Source: Planctomycetota bacterium (GTDB taxonomy: Bacteria > Planctomycetota > Planctomycetia > Pirellulales > Pirellulaceae). From it: a stretch of DNA of 64,000 bases. Below, piece after piece: positions 1 to 9,289 of this stretch. The stretch is taken from the NCBI GenBank assembly GCA_014238905.1, contig JABAAE010000001.1, positions 294,712 to 358,711 of the forward strand. Reading direction: 5' to 3'. The position numbers and the translations under genes are program-made. Positions within the stretch are counted from its first letter, which is position 1; every line of letters starts with the position of its first letter. The notes under the pieces were generated by a model. The model was not told where the DNA came from and searched no databases. It was given only the letters and a program-made list of their open reading frames with translations.

Positions 1-1107
1 GACGGGTACCTCAATGCCATGTCGAGACCATAACCGACTTTGCAGATCCGGACAGGCTGGCCAGCAAGACTCCGGTAACGGAACCTCACACATTGTCACA
101 TACCACTGCCGCGTGGCTGGAGTTTGGCCGTGGGTCTTGAACAGATCAAGCAGTTTTTTCCGGGCATCGGTAGCCAGCCAATGTGTGCGGGATCGAAAGG
201 ACTCCAATCCGACTTTCTCCATGAATTTAATCGCCGCGGGGATCGCAAAAAAGGATGCCGGATCACGGGTTCCCATCCAAATGAACTCCTCATCCCATCT
301 TTCCGGAATGGCAGGCAAAAGTCGTCCCCAGCTCCTGTTGATTGGGTGCATCCTTGAGTGGTTCGGAGCACTTGCATACAGAAAACCGGATCCAAGCGGA
401 GCACACAGCCATTTATGGCAACTGGCCGTATAAAAATCACAATTCAGCTGGCTTAAATCAACCTCCAGTTGAGCCAGAGCATGAGGACCATCAATGCAAA
501 CTGCAATCCCCATGGCTTTGGCGCGATCACAGATTTCCTGAACCGGCATGATGATGGCGGTTGGCGATGTGATGTGACTGACAACAATCAGTCTTGTCTT
601 ACGGGTGACCTTTGCAAACAAAGAGTCGACGATTTGTGCATGGGTTTCCAGAGGCAGGGCAAGATGGGCCGAAACCAGTTTGGCTTGGTTTGCGTCGCAC
701 TGAGTTTGCCAAATTCGTCGAACGGCACCATATTCGTGGTTATTCAGGAGAACCTCATCTCCAGGCTCCAGGGGAAAGCTACCAGCTACTATATTCATCG
801 CTGAAGTCGCATTTTCTACGAACACGAGATTCTTCGATTCCGTGTTTAACCAACCTGCCAATTCATCGCGTGCATTGTGAAAGGCTGGCTCCAATTGGCG
901 CAAGTAGAAGTCCATAGGCTGTTCGTCGAGAAGCCGTGACCAATCCTGACGGCATTTAACCACCGCCGTCGGGGTCAAACCAAACGAGCCATGGTTCAAA
1001 TAACAGGTGTCGGGGCGAATACGCCAGTGTCCTGCCATATCGGACCAGTCTGCGTCAATATCCTCGCGGCGCGACTTTTTTGTCGAGTTAGAATCGGACA
1101 GACTCAT
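1..1107 (-). CDS. PLP-dependent class V aminotransferase-fold enzyme (partial, C-terminus off the left edge)
   Basis: I translated this region by hand because no stop codon lies in the window; 369 codons are open. The protein begins MSLSDSNSTKK, has the N-terminal element YLNHGSFG, and has SCHKWLCAPLGSGFL, where the Lys is the expected Schiff-base Lys for pyridoxal phosphate. This pattern fits the isopenicillin-N epimerase/cysteine desulfurase-like branch of class V aminotransferases. The substrate cannot be read from the sequence. Its ATG overlaps the TAA of the upstream gene (TAATG), so the two are probably translationally coupled. The missing part is the C-terminus only; nothing indicates a frameshift. 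Confidence 0.88.
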   Translation of the reverse strand, partial: MSLSDSNSTKKSRREDIDADWSDMAGHWRIRPDTCYLNHGSFGLTPTAVVKCRQDWSRLLDEQPMDFYLRQLEPAFHNARDELAGWLNTESKNLVFVENATSAMNIVAGSFPLEPGDEVLLNNHEYGAVRRIWQTQCDANQAKLVSAHLALPLETHAQIVDSLFAKVTRKTRLIVVSHITSPTAIIMPVQEICDRAKAMGIAVCIDGPHALAQLEVDLSQLNCDFYTASCHKWLCAPLGSGFLYASAPNHSRMHPINRSWGRLLPAIPERWDEEFIWMGTRDPASFFAIPAAIKFMEKVGLESFRSRTHWLATDARKKLLDLFKTHGQTPATRQWYVTMCEVPLPESCWPACPDLQSRLWSRHGIEVPV

Positions 1108-2057
1108 TAAAGGGACTTTCCTCGAGTGTATTTTTTGACCAGGTTTTTGGCTCCTTCGGATCCCAAAAATCGGACTAAAGGCCAATAAGGGCGATCACCC
1201 CTGAGATGCCGCTTTCTGGGCGGAAGAGGCGGGTCGCTCGATTGACACACCGTACACCGACCCTTCCAAGGCTCGCAAACCGCCTTGCAGGAGCAGCAGT
1301 GTTGTGGCAGATACCAAAAACGATTAGCAATCCGGCCCGCAGGAACAAACTGAACCTTGATAGGAAGGGACTGCGGACATTCCTTTTCGGACTGTAGACT
1401 GGCTCGTAAAGCCCTGCCAAAATCGACGAGATCCGGAAGAGCCTGAACTTCCGGGCAGGAACCGGCGATGAGGTCCAACAACCCAACGGTGGTTTCCATT
1501 GAAAGAATCTCGGTCCGCCACAATCCATACACAGGAGGATCGCAAGGTTTTGACGGGGCGGTCTCCTGTTTTGCCAGCAGGATTTCATTCCAGCAATCCA
1601 ACAAGCTGAATTCTCCGCTTCCCGATCCGAGATCCGAACGCCATGCATCAGTCAGCGATTCTTTCCCTCGCTGGATAGAATCGTATCGATCAAAAATGTA
1701 ACCGTAACAACCGGCGAATTGAAATTCACGTGACGATCGAAAATCCCGTTGACCGGCGCAAACATTGGCAGCACAGCCTTTACAGCAGCCCTGAAGAAAT
1801 TCCTTGCCTCCAAACGTCTCGATAATTTCCGGTACTGAAAACGCCTTGACCGATTCCAATGGCTCAAAGTCAGCGTCTGATGGTCGATCCATGCAAACCA
1901 TATCAATGATGCGGTCTTCCCGTTCGGCGACTCCCAAGCTGCGCAATGGGCGTAATCGCCGCTCCAAACCAACCAGATCTACCGAGTCACCATCCTCTTT
2001 GATTTGACAATCAACGTGTAAAGACCAAATCAAAAATGCGGATGTGCTGGTATTCAT
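1107..2057 (-). CDS. Cysteine-rich conserved protein of unknown function
   Basis: I do not recognise a characterised family. The protein is about 316 residues from the ATG at 2057; an in-frame TTG at 2069 would add four residues, and neither has a clear Shine-Dalgarno site. It holds two Cys clusters: C91, C92, C95 and C100, then C254, C255, C257, C261, C268 and C271, the latter resembling a zinc ribbon or metal-binding knuckle. The C-terminus is basic (PPRKRHLRGDRPYW). No signal peptide or membrane segment is visible. Its stop overlaps the start of the downstream PLP enzyme, suggesting a two-gene unit in which this may be a metal-binding partner (inference). Confidence 0.7.
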   Translation of the reverse strand: MNTSTSAFLIWSLHVDCQIKEDGDSVDLVGLERRLRPLRSLGVAEREDRIIDMVCMDRPSDADFEPLESVKAFSVPEIIETFGGKEFLQGCCKGCAANVCAGQRDFRSSREFQFAGCYGYIFDRYDSIQRGKESLTDAWRSDLGSGSGEFSLLDCWNEILLAKQETAPSKPCDPPVYGLWRTEILSMETTVGLLDLIAGSCPEVQALPDLVDFGRALRASLQSEKECPQSLPIKVQFVPAGRIANRFWYLPQHCCSCKAVCEPWKGRCTVCQSSDPPLPPRKRHLRGDRPYWPLVRFLGSEGAKNLVKKYTRGKSL

Positions 2058-2272
2058 TTGCTTCGCCAATCAGCACAGCATAAAACGGTAATAAATGAAT
2101 TTGAAACCAAATTTTCCCCAGCACAAGCGGCGATCAAACGAACTAAACTGATTCTATGTTCGCCGATTTTTTTCAGCGGGTGACTTTCATTTGTCGTCGG
2201 ACCATTATTGCACCCAAATCAGGGAGTCGTTCTTGCCGGACCACCTAGCAAAAACAGATCAGGCAACCCTGG

Positions 2273-2500
2273 TTAATCCGACTGACAACCACCTCCACAG
2301 CAACGGGGCATTGCACAATCACCCCCACCTGAAATAGGCAGACTGCCGGATCCTGCAGACGATTGCGGGGACGACGGAACACTCAATTGCTTTTCGATTT
2401 TTGAACTTTCACATTTTGGGCAGTTCGGTTTTTCGGTCCCGCGGACCAACAATTCGAATGAATTGGTGCAAGTGTGGCAAACATATTCGTAAATGGGCAT
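2273..2500 (-). CDS. FmdB/zinc-ribbon family small protein
   Basis: A 75-residue protein starting MPIYEYVCHTC, the standard opening of the FmdB putative regulatory zinc ribbon (CxxC then CPKC about 20 residues later). The ATG at 2500 is chosen over a TTG 15 bases upstream because the family begins exactly at MPIYEY. The C-terminal tail is Gly/Ser/Cys rich (MPRCCGGGC), often seen in this family. Function in the family is not firmly established; a metal-binding or regulatory role is assumed. It is divergent from nnrE. Confidence 0.88.
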   Translation of the reverse strand: MPIYEYVCHTCTNSFELLVRGTEKPNCPKCESSKIEKQLSVPSSPQSSAGSGSLPISGGGDCAMPRCCGGGCQSD

Positions 2501-2559
2501 AATTTTTCCAGTCAATATAAAACGATCCCAACATTATAAGACGATTCTGGTTTTCGAAA

Positions 2560-3276
2560 ATGGACAATTTAGAACCACGCTCCGCCGATCTGATACTGAG
2601 CTGCGACCAAATCCGGGAGGTGGATCGACTCGCTATCGAAAAATACGGGATACCAGGCTTATTATTGATGGAAAACGCGGCCCGAGGATGTACCGACTGT
2701 CTGGAGGAGGCCGGAATTAAAAAAGGAGTCCTGATCGTCTGTGGAAAGGGCAATAACGGTGGCGATGGTTTTGCGATGGCTAGACACCTCCTGATTCGGG
2801 GGTTTGGCGTGAAGGTGATTTCCCCATGGCATCCCAGTGAATTAAAGGAAGATGCGCAAGCGAATTTCCATTGGCTCCAGACCATGGCACCGGAAATCCT
2901 GCATCAATCTCCTGGGCTATCGGATTCCGCTTTTGATCACCTTCTACACTCACAATTGGCTGGGCAAGCAGACTGGATCGTCGATGCACTATTGGGAAGT
3001 GGTACCCGGGGACCTCTTCGATCGCCGTTTGACGAAATGATTAAATCCATCAATCGAATGAATGCCAAAAAGTTTTCGATTGATATTCCCAGCGGACTGG
3101 ATGCCGATTTAGGGAAATCCACCGGACAGACTATCATGGCTGACTTGACCGGAACCCTGGTCGCCCACAAAACCGGATTTGGCACCGAGAGAGCGAAACG
3201 CTGCCTTGGTGAGGTCCGCGTGCTTGATATTGGGGTCCCCCAATCGGTTGTCCGCCAAGTCTGTCAGGATCGATAA
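2560..3276 (+). CDS. nnrE: NAD(P)H-hydrate epimerase (YjeF N-terminal domain)
   Basis: A 238-residue protein covering the YjeF_N fold: MENAARG near residue 37, the glycine-rich GKGNNGGDGFAMARHL near 63-78, DALLGSGTRG near 142 and SIDIPSGLDADLG near 169. The enzyme epimerises damaged R-NAD(P)HX to the S form so that a dehydratase can repair it. Here the YjeF C-terminal dehydratase domain (NnrD) is absent, so this is the stand-alone epimerase form; the dehydratase must be elsewhere if present. The start fits family length. Confidence 0.93.
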   Translation: MDNLEPRSADLILSCDQIREVDRLAIEKYGIPGLLLMENAARGCTDCLEEAGIKKGVLIVCGKGNNGGDGFAMARHLLIRGFGVKVISPWHPSELKEDAQANFHWLQTMAPEILHQSPGLSDSAFDHLLHSQLAGQADWIVDALLGSGTRGPLRSPFDEMIKSINRMNAKKFSIDIPSGLDADLGKSTGQTIMADLTGTLVAHKTGFGTERAKRCLGEVRVLDIGVPQSVVRQVCQDR

Positions 3277-3328
3277 GCGGACCGACTGAAGATTCCTTAG
3301 AACGTTGTGGTAAGCGGTTGGCTTGTTT

Positions 3329-4084
3329 CTAGATTTTTAGATTCCAATCCGATTGTCCGTAACGGACTGCGACCAAATGATCAAGTTGTTGGTGGTCAAT
3401 CTCCATGGGTAAACGCTGCGTGCCGAATGATTGCGCGATGGCTTTTTGAAGCTCCGATGCAGCTACCGGTACATTGGTAACAAATTCCAAGTGCTCCCTT
3501 GATCCGCGGTACCGCGGACGACGATTGGGCATTCGCAGGTAATAGGGAATTTCTTCCAAGGCAAACTCCAATAACAGCGTCCCATGGTATAGCAAATGGT
3601 TCCGTCCAATCCGTAACGCGTTGCCGGAACACTTGTAGTCTCCAAGACAAACGTCGGAATAGCCCCGGAGCTCGACCGCTTGTCCACAGTCCAGAAAAGC
3701 CTGGCAGATCTTTTGACCTACAAATTGATGGGCTTTTGAAATATCCCTTAACCCGGGACGTTCTTCGAGGGACAGCACAACCGAATACATCAAGCATCCT
3801 GGTCCGGTCAGAATCGTGCCGCCTCCACTGGAACGCCGGAGCACCTCAACACCATCTTCATGGCACCTTTGAAAATGGACCTCCTCCAGATATTTTCCCG
3901 ATCGACCCATAACGACAAAAAGGTTACTGGGCTGCCAAAACCTCAAATACTCAACTGGGCCTGTGCCTTGCGACGGCAAATGACGTTCGCGTGCGATAGC
4001 CTCACGTTCAGCGCGATCAAGCATCCACTGGTCGCAGGCAATGTTTTTGGCAGGAAGGCCAAATGTCAGGTCAAAATCAATCAT
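3329..4084 (-). CDS. Lipoate-protein ligase A-like protein (BPL/LplA/LipB domain)
   Basis: A 251-residue protein of the cofactor transferase family. It shows the lipoate ligase motif RRSSGGGTILTGPGCLMYS, a Lys in YKCSGNALR that matches the conserved catalytic or adenylate-contacting Lys, and the YHGTLLL strand. It lacks the extra C-terminal domain of E. coli LplA, so it may be a ligase needing a partner, an octanoyltransferase (LipM-like) or a related amidotransferase. ATG at 4084 is preferred over the TTG one codon upstream. It is transcribed divergently from the secreted repeat protein. Confidence 0.85.
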   Translation of the reverse strand: MIDFDLTFGLPAKNIACDQWMLDRAEREAIARERHLPSQGTGPVEYLRFWQPSNLFVVMGRSGKYLEEVHFQRCHEDGVEVLRRSSGGGTILTGPGCLMYSVVLSLEERPGLRDISKAHQFVGQKICQAFLDCGQAVELRGYSDVCLGDYKCSGNALRIGRNHLLYHGTLLLEFALEEIPYYLRMPNRRPRYRGSREHLEFVTNVPVAASELQKAIAQSFGTQRLPMEIDHQQLDHLVAVRYGQSDWNLKI

Positions 4085-4435
4085 CAAGCCATGAACTCAT
4101 CACAAGTTCAAAATAAAACAGTTAATTAAAATAGGGCGATTTGTGCCCTAAGTGTATTGCTGCCAACAACTTCCCGTATTTTCTCTGATCCGACCATATC
4201 AATCGTCTCCTCCGGTTCACCACATACTCATCTTTTTCGTAACTCTATACTAGACAATAGCTTAAGGTCAGATTTGTTGCCCTTTTTTTGCATTTTTCAT
4301 TTGCAGGTTTGGGGATGATTCGACAGAATTCAATTAAGGGATTGGTGGAATAGTCTGAGGAGGGGCCTGTCGAGGCCTCCGTTTCAGACTTTGCGTAAGG
4401 GATTTTCGCGATTCACTTTTCTAAAGAGGCAAACG
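4085..4435. other. Intergenic region between divergent genes
   Basis: About 350 bases serve as upstream region for both the lipoate ligase-like gene (minus) and the secreted repeat protein (plus). I see a -10-like TATACT at 4246-4251 without a convincing -35, T-rich runs near 4280-4300, and the leader stem-loop at 4352-4390 listed separately. No coding potential was seen. Confidence 0.5.
4352..4390 (+). promoter_or_regulatory. Stem-loop in the 5' leader of the secreted repeat protein
   Basis: A perfect 7-bp outer stem (AGTCTGA 4352-4358 with TCAGACT 4384-4390) encloses a second GC-rich stem (GGAGGGGCC / GGCCTCC, with two bulged G) and a small loop. It ends 45 bases before the ATG at 4436. 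There is no T-tract, so it is not a simple terminator; mRNA stabilisation or translational control is inferred. Confidence 0.45.
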
Positions 4436-5707
4436 ATGTTTTTTTCGCTTCGCGGTTCCTTGGTAATTCTACTGACGGTTTTTGCTTTCTCCACGTCGGT
4501 TTCTGCTCAGCAATCAGGGTATGACGTCCTCCCGGTGGCCCCCACAGCGGCAAAACACTACCGGTTGGAAACTCGACAAGTGGTGAAACAGGTCCCGGTC
4601 ACGACCTATAAGGAAGTTGTGAAAACAAAAATGCGGACACGTAGCTACGTGGTCAAAGTACCGGTCCGGGAAACCTCTACCCGCGAAGAATCTCATACGG
4701 TTTTAAAGCCGGTCACCGAAACCAAGTACCGGGAAGAAATCGTGGATCGGACGGTTTGGGAAACGACAACCGAAACCCGACAACAACGTTATACCACCTA
4801 TAAACCGGTCACCGAGACAACCTACCGTGAAGAGACCAGCGTCGTTCAAAAACCGGTTACATCAACCACGATGGTGAATGAGTCCGTTACCACTTACAAG
4901 CCAGTGACGACCTATCAACAGCAAATGGTTGATCGGGGAGGGGTGCAAAACCAACTTGTTTACCGACCGGGAAGCACCCGCAAACGGATCAATTGGGTTG
5001 ACTCCGGTTATGTCGCAGATCCGGTTAGTGGTCAGTTAACTTATCAACGTGGTGGACTAAAATGGATTTCCCAACAAGCTCCTGGTGTCTATCAGGTTCA
5101 GTCCCAATACGTTCCCAACCTTCAGTCTCAAACAATTCCCACGACCACCTTGCAGCCTCAAACCCAAATCGTTCAGAGGCCTGTCACTCGGACCGAAATG
5201 GTCAATGAAACCGTTTCCCGAAGGATTCCGATTACTACCCAGAAAATGGTCCCTGAAGTGCACGTCCAGAACATTCCCGTGACGGTTCAGAAACCTGTCG
5301 TCAAGCGAGAAATTAGACGAATCCCTTTCACTGAGACTCGTTATGTTGAACAAACCGTGGTCAAGAAAGTGCCGATCGAGACTGTCACTTACAAGTACGA
5401 AACACGAACAGAACAGTATCCGGTCAAGGTCAGTGAGTGGGTCAAAATGACTGAAATGGTAGAAACAACTGAACTCGTTTCCCAGTGGGTCCCCATCGAG
5501 GAGACCAGGATCGACAATCAGCCGAGCCGATTAATGAAAAAGGTACCTTTTACCTCACACTCGGCTGACAAGACCTCGACTCAGGCTGGAGAGGAAAGCC
5601 AACCTAAAACCTCCGATTTGACTCAGCCCAAAACCGAAGCTGATCAAAAACCAGCGCTCACCGACAACGAAGTCGAAAAAGCGAAAAAGGTCCTTGAGAA
5701 CCAGTAG
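4436..5707 (+). CDS. Secreted repeat protein, YTV-like motif repeats
   Basis: The ATG at 4436 has AAAGAGG 6 bases upstream and gives a clean signal peptide (MFFSLRGSLVILLTVFAFSTSVSA, cleavage before QQ), so it is preferred over the TTG at 4391. The mature protein is built of many short Thr/Val/Tyr/Glu/Lys-rich repeats of the type YKPVTETTYREE, VPVTTYKEV and QKPVVKREI, in two blocks (about residues 35-165 and 245-370 of the 423) around a Gln-rich linker. The pattern resembles the YTV repeat described for planctomycete cell-wall-associated proteins, but the assignment is by eye. The C-terminus is charged and has no anchor. An extracellular or cell-surface structural role is inferred. Confidence 0.75.
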   Translation: MFFSLRGSLVILLTVFAFSTSVSAQQSGYDVLPVAPTAAKHYRLETRQVVKQVPVTTYKEVVKTKMRTRSYVVKVPVRETSTREESHTVLKPVTETKYREEIVDRTVWETTTETRQQRYTTYKPVTETTYREETSVVQKPVTSTTMVNESVTTYKPVTTYQQQMVDRGGVQNQLVYRPGSTRKRINWVDSGYVADPVSGQLTYQRGGLKWISQQAPGVYQVQSQYVPNLQSQTIPTTTLQPQTQIVQRPVTRTEMVNETVSRRIPITTQKMVPEVHVQNIPVTVQKPVVKREIRRIPFTETRYVEQTVVKKVPIETVTYKYETRTEQYPVKVSEWVKMTEMVETTELVSQWVPIEETRIDNQPSRLMKKVPFTSHSADKTSTQAGEESQPKTSDLTQPKTEADQKPALTDNEVEKAKKVLENQ

Positions 5708-5971
5708 ATCTGCCGATCAATCAAGACCTGCCTTGAGAGATGGATGCTGATTGCCTCTTTCCTCAACCGCCGAATCGAAAAGCGGACAATGATCCATCTG
5801 TTTCCTGTTTGTCAGCTTCTTTTTTCTCAATCTTCCTTATCATGGGTGGCTTTCCAAAATCCAGAGCTTGTCTTTTCCTGTTTGCTGTTATTCTGGATGG
5901 AGAGAGTCAACTAACAACCCAAGCTCCGGAATAGAGCAGGTGGTTCTCCAATTGTCTTATTTTTTACCGGC

Positions 5972-7189
5972 ATGACTAATACCGAGTTACCTCTGTTAAA
6001 CAAACGCGTCGCATTCTGCGGAAAACTGGGAGGTGTTTCCAAGCGGGAAGCCTCCCGACTGGTAAAAAATTGTGGTGGATCAACCGTTGATGCCGACGAT
6101 GCAGACATCGATCTGGTTGTATTAGGCGCCGAGGAGCTACCCATTTTCCAACAACAGGAACTCCTCAATGACCGCTTGAGGGGACTGGTCCGCCGTGGAC
6201 AACTGGAGGTCATTTCTGAAACAAGATTATGGGAAAAACTCGGTTTCGTTGAACAAGATGTCGAGGTTCAACGACTTTATACGCCGGCCATGATCGCTGA
6301 ATTATTGAAACTCTCCGTTGCCGAAATTCGCAAATGGCATCGCTGCGGGCTGATCACACCGTTCAAGGAAGTCCATCGACTTCCCTATTTTGATTTCCAG
6401 GAAGTGAATACTGCCCGCCGGTTATCAGAAATGGTGCAAGGTGGTGCCTCGCCCAACGCTATCAAACGAAACCTTGAAAAGATAGCTGAGTTCTTGCCGG
6501 AGATCGAACGACCACTTGCCCAGCTATCGATTATTGTTGAGGGAAAGAATCTCTTCTTGCGTCGGGACGACGGTGTGATGGAAACCAACGGGCAAATTCG
6601 GCTCGATTTCAATTCGCCGCGCAGCGAGGAAATCGACGATGAAGAAATTCAGAAAGAAGAAGAAAACGATGATTCGTTGCTTTTTCCAGCTGTTTTCGAT
6701 AATCAATCCGGCGAGCCGGATTACTCGAATTGGAGCTATGATGATTTGATAGATCTGGCCTGCCAATATGAAGATCAGGGTGAAATCCAAGCCAGCATCG
6801 AAGTCCATCGATGTATTTTGATGGCTCATGGACCGCAGGCCAGCGTGAATTTCCAGTTGGCGGAATTACTCTACCAGTTGGGTCAACTCGAGGCCGCAAG
6901 AGAGCGGTACTACGTTGCCATCGAACTTGATGAAGAATTCGTCGAGGCGCGAGCCAACCTGGGCTGTCTTTTGAACGAACTTGGGCAGTATGAATTGGCC
7001 GTGTCTGCATTTGAGGGTGCTCTGGATTTCCATGCCCATTTTCCCGACGTCCATTTCCATTTAGCAAGAACACTCGATCGACTCAAACGCCAAGAGGACG
7101 CGGAGATGCACTGGCGATCTTTCCTTCAGATGGCACCCGAAAGCCCTTGGGCTGCAGAAGCACGGGAACGCCTGAACCTGAATATCTGA
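5972..7189 (+). CDS. BRCT - MerR-type helix-turn-helix - TPR protein
   Basis: A 405-residue cytoplasmic protein with three parts. Residues about 8-90 resemble a BRCT domain (RVAFCGKLGGVSKREASRLVK, then GGSTVDADDADIDLVV). Residues about 102-165 resemble a MerR-like DNA-binding helix-turn-helix (YTPAMIAELLKLSVAEIRKW, CGLITP, YFDFQEVNTARRL). After an acidic linker (residues about 215-245) come TPR-like helices (about 255-400). Function is unknown; DNA binding with protein-protein contacts is inferred. It is followed by convergent trpA. Confidence 0.8.
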   Translation: MTNTELPLLNKRVAFCGKLGGVSKREASRLVKNCGGSTVDADDADIDLVVLGAEELPIFQQQELLNDRLRGLVRRGQLEVISETRLWEKLGFVEQDVEVQRLYTPAMIAELLKLSVAEIRKWHRCGLITPFKEVHRLPYFDFQEVNTARRLSEMVQGGASPNAIKRNLEKIAEFLPEIERPLAQLSIIVEGKNLFLRRDDGVMETNGQIRLDFNSPRSEEIDDEEIQKEEENDDSLLFPAVFDNQSGEPDYSNWSYDDLIDLACQYEDQGEIQASIEVHRCILMAHGPQASVNFQLAELLYQLGQLEAARERYYVAIELDEEFVEARANLGCLLNELGQYELAVSAFEGALDFHAHFPDVHFHLARTLDRLKRQEDAEMHWRSFLQMAPESPWAAEARERLNLNI

Positions 7190-7202
7190 AATACCACCCC
7201 TT

Positions 7203-7250
7203 CTCACGGGCTACAATTCGGACTGCCTCACGGGCTACAATTCCGCCTGC
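7203..7250. repeat. 24-bp tandem duplication at the 3' end of trpA
   Basis: Two adjacent 24-base units (7203-7226 and 7227-7250) share CTCACGGGCTACAATTC exactly and differ at two later positions. The second unit contains the trpA stop (7235-7237) and its last codons; the first repeats them just downstream of the stop. Confidence 0.9.
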
Positions 7251-8026
7251 AACGACTCGATATAGGCCGCTACCGATGCCACGACTCGATTGGGATCTGG
7301 TTCAACTGCCATACGGCGTACGATGGCAGACCCTACAATCAGTCCATCGGAGTGAGGTGCCAACTGCCGGACATGCTCGGGTTCACTGATGCCGAATCCA
7401 ATACAAACTGGAAGATCGCCGTTTTCACGCAGCCACTTCACGTTTTCAACGATTTCAGGAGGCAGTTCAGTTCGTTCACCGGTGATCCCCGTCACCGATA
7501 CGTAATAAATAAAACCGGTGGATGTATCGAGGATTCTCTTTGCACGCTCCCGGGACGTTGTCGGTGTTACCAACTGGATCAGGCTAACGTCACTCTCACG
7601 GCAAACTGCCGATAGAGTGGGGGCCTCTTCTACTGGAAGATCAGGCACAATTAACCCGGAAACGCCGTTGGCCAGCGCAGCATCAACATACGCCTGCACC
7701 CCGATTCGATAAACGATGGCATAACTGACCATGGTGACCAAGGGAAGCCTGACTTGGCTGGAGGTTGCGCCAAGGGTTTCTAGAATTGCATCGACGGTAA
7801 TTTTCTTTTGAAGTGACCGAGTATACGAAGCCTGAATCACCGGCCCATCAGCGATCGGATCACTGTAGGGAATTCCAATTTCGCAGATCGAACAATCCAG
7901 ACGATCGAAGGCGCGAATCAGTTCGGCCGTTGTGGCCAGGTTGGGATCACCGGCGGTAATAAAAGGCATCAAAGCCTTTTTGTTTTCATTTCTTAACCGC
8001 GAAAAAACATCGTCAATTTTTGACAC
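7235..8026 (-). CDS. trpA: Tryptophan synthase alpha subunit
   Basis: A 263-residue TIM barrel that cleaves indole-3-glycerol phosphate and passes indole to TrpB. Catalytic Glu49 (CEIGIPYSDP) and Asp60 (DPIADGP) sit at the same numbers as in E. coli TrpA; the phosphate-binding end GFGIS..VGSAIV is present. The start is GTG at 8026, matching family length. The gene lies 42 bases downstream of trpB on the same strand, so the two are likely an operon. Its last codons lie in a 24-bp tandem duplication. Confidence 0.96.
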   Translation of the reverse strand: MSKIDDVFSRLRNENKKALMPFITAGDPNLATTAELIRAFDRLDCSICEIGIPYSDPIADGPVIQASYTRSLQKKITVDAILETLGATSSQVRLPLVTMVSYAIVYRIGVQAYVDAALANGVSGLIVPDLPVEEAPTLSAVCRESDVSLIQLVTPTTSRERAKRILDTSTGFIYYVSVTGITGERTELPPEIVENVKWLRENGDLPVCIGFGISEPEHVRQLAPHSDGLIVGSAIVRRMAVEPDPNRVVASVAAYIESLQAEL

Positions 8027-8068
8027 AATACCATTTCTTATCAGGGAATAACGATTAAAACCGGAGTA

Positions 8069-9289
8069 CTATTTTTTGGAAAGTGACTGCAACCGCTCAA
8101 TTTCAGCAGCATCCTTATCGCCGCGACCCGACAGACAAACCACCACGATTTCATCCCGTTTTTTTTCCCGGGCAATCTCCATAGCCCCCGCTACGGCATG
8201 GGAGGTTTCCAACGCTGCAAGAATTCCTTCGGTACGTGCTAGTTCGTAAAATCCTGCGAGTGCATCGCTATCCTTGCAGTCGGTATACCTGACCCTTCCG
8301 GAGTCCTTCCAGTAGCTATGCTCGGGTCCCACACCAGGATAATCCAACCCAGCCGATGCCGAATGAACGTCACATGTCTGGCCATCGACATCCTGCATCA
8401 CATAACTAAAACTACCGTGTAATACACCCGGTTTTCCAAATGAGAGTGGAGAAGCATGCTCCCCGGGAGCCGAACCCAATCCGCCAGCTTCGATCCCGAC
8501 CAACTCAACTTTGGCTTGGTCAATAAACGGGAAAAACATCCCTGCGGCATTACTGCCACCACCTACACAGGCAACGACCGTATCGGGCAATCGTCCAAAT
8601 TTTTCCCGCGATTGCTGAATGGTCTCCAGCCCAATGACTGATTGGTAGTCGCGTACGATCATGGGAAACGGATGCGGCCCAACAACCGAACCGATAATAT
8701 AGTGGGTGTTGTGAACCGACGACATCCAATCCCGCATCGCTTCATTTATGGCATCACGAAGCGTTCTCGAACCACTTGTCACCGGACGTATTTCCGCCCC
8801 AAGCAATTTGATACTACGAACATTGGGTGCCTGTCGGCGAACGTCCTCCTCACCCATATAGACCACACAGGGAAGTCCGAAACGGGCACAGGCTGTTGCC
8901 GTCGCCACACCATGCTGACCTGCACCGGTTTCGCAGATTACCCTTGTTTTTCCCATCCGTATCGCCAGCAGAGTCTGCCCTAGCGTATTATTGATCTTGT
9001 GGGCACCGGTATGGTTAGTGTCCTCTCGCTTTAGCCAGATTTGAGCCCCGCCCACTTTTTCGGACAAGCGTTTCGCAAAATACAAGGGTGAAGGGCGACC
9101 CACGAAATCCCTGAAAAGTTCCTGCAGCTCGGCGTTAAATTGGGGATCCCGTTGAGCTTTTTTGTATTCGTTTGTGAGCTGATCCAAGGCATGCATCAAC
9201 GTCTCAGGGACAAATCTTCCACCGAATTTGCCAAACCGACCATCATGATCGGGAACATTGCCACTTGCCGTCGTTGAAGAAGATGCCAT
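8069..9289 (-). CDS. trpB: Tryptophan synthase beta subunit
   Basis: A 406-residue PLP enzyme joining indole and serine. It has the PLP Lys98 in [23 protein letters not shown] at the N-terminus, the TGAGQHGVA signature and GGGSNAAG. Length and motifs match canonical TrpB1 rather than the TrpB2 type. It precedes trpA; other trp genes are not in the window. The ATG at 9289 is 88 bases from the divergent mutM start, so that short gap must hold both promoters. Confidence 0.97.
   Translation of the reverse strand: MASSSTTASGNVPDHDGRFGKFGGRFVPETLMHALDQLTNEYKKAQRDPQFNAELQELFRDFVGRPSPLYFAKRLSEKVGGAQIWLKREDTNHTGAHKINNTLGQTLLAIRMGKTRVICETGAGQHGVATATACARFGLPCVVYMGEEDVRRQAPNVRSIKLLGAEIRPVTSGSRTLRDAINEAMRDWMSSVHNTHYIIGSVVGPHPFPMIVRDYQSVIGLETIQQSREKFGRLPDTVVACVGGGSNAAGMFFPFIDQAKVELVGIEAGGLGSAPGEHASPLSFGKPGVLHGSFSYVMQDVDGQTCDVHSASAGLDYPGVGPEHSYWKDSGRVRYTDCKDSDALAGFYELARTEGILAALETSHAVAGAMEIAREKKRDEIVVVCLSGRGDKDAAEIERLQSLSKK

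Noticed and set aside
96-440. 114-codon minus-strand frame near the left edge
   Set aside because: It lies inside the aminotransferase reading frame, which is open across the whole region and carries family motifs.
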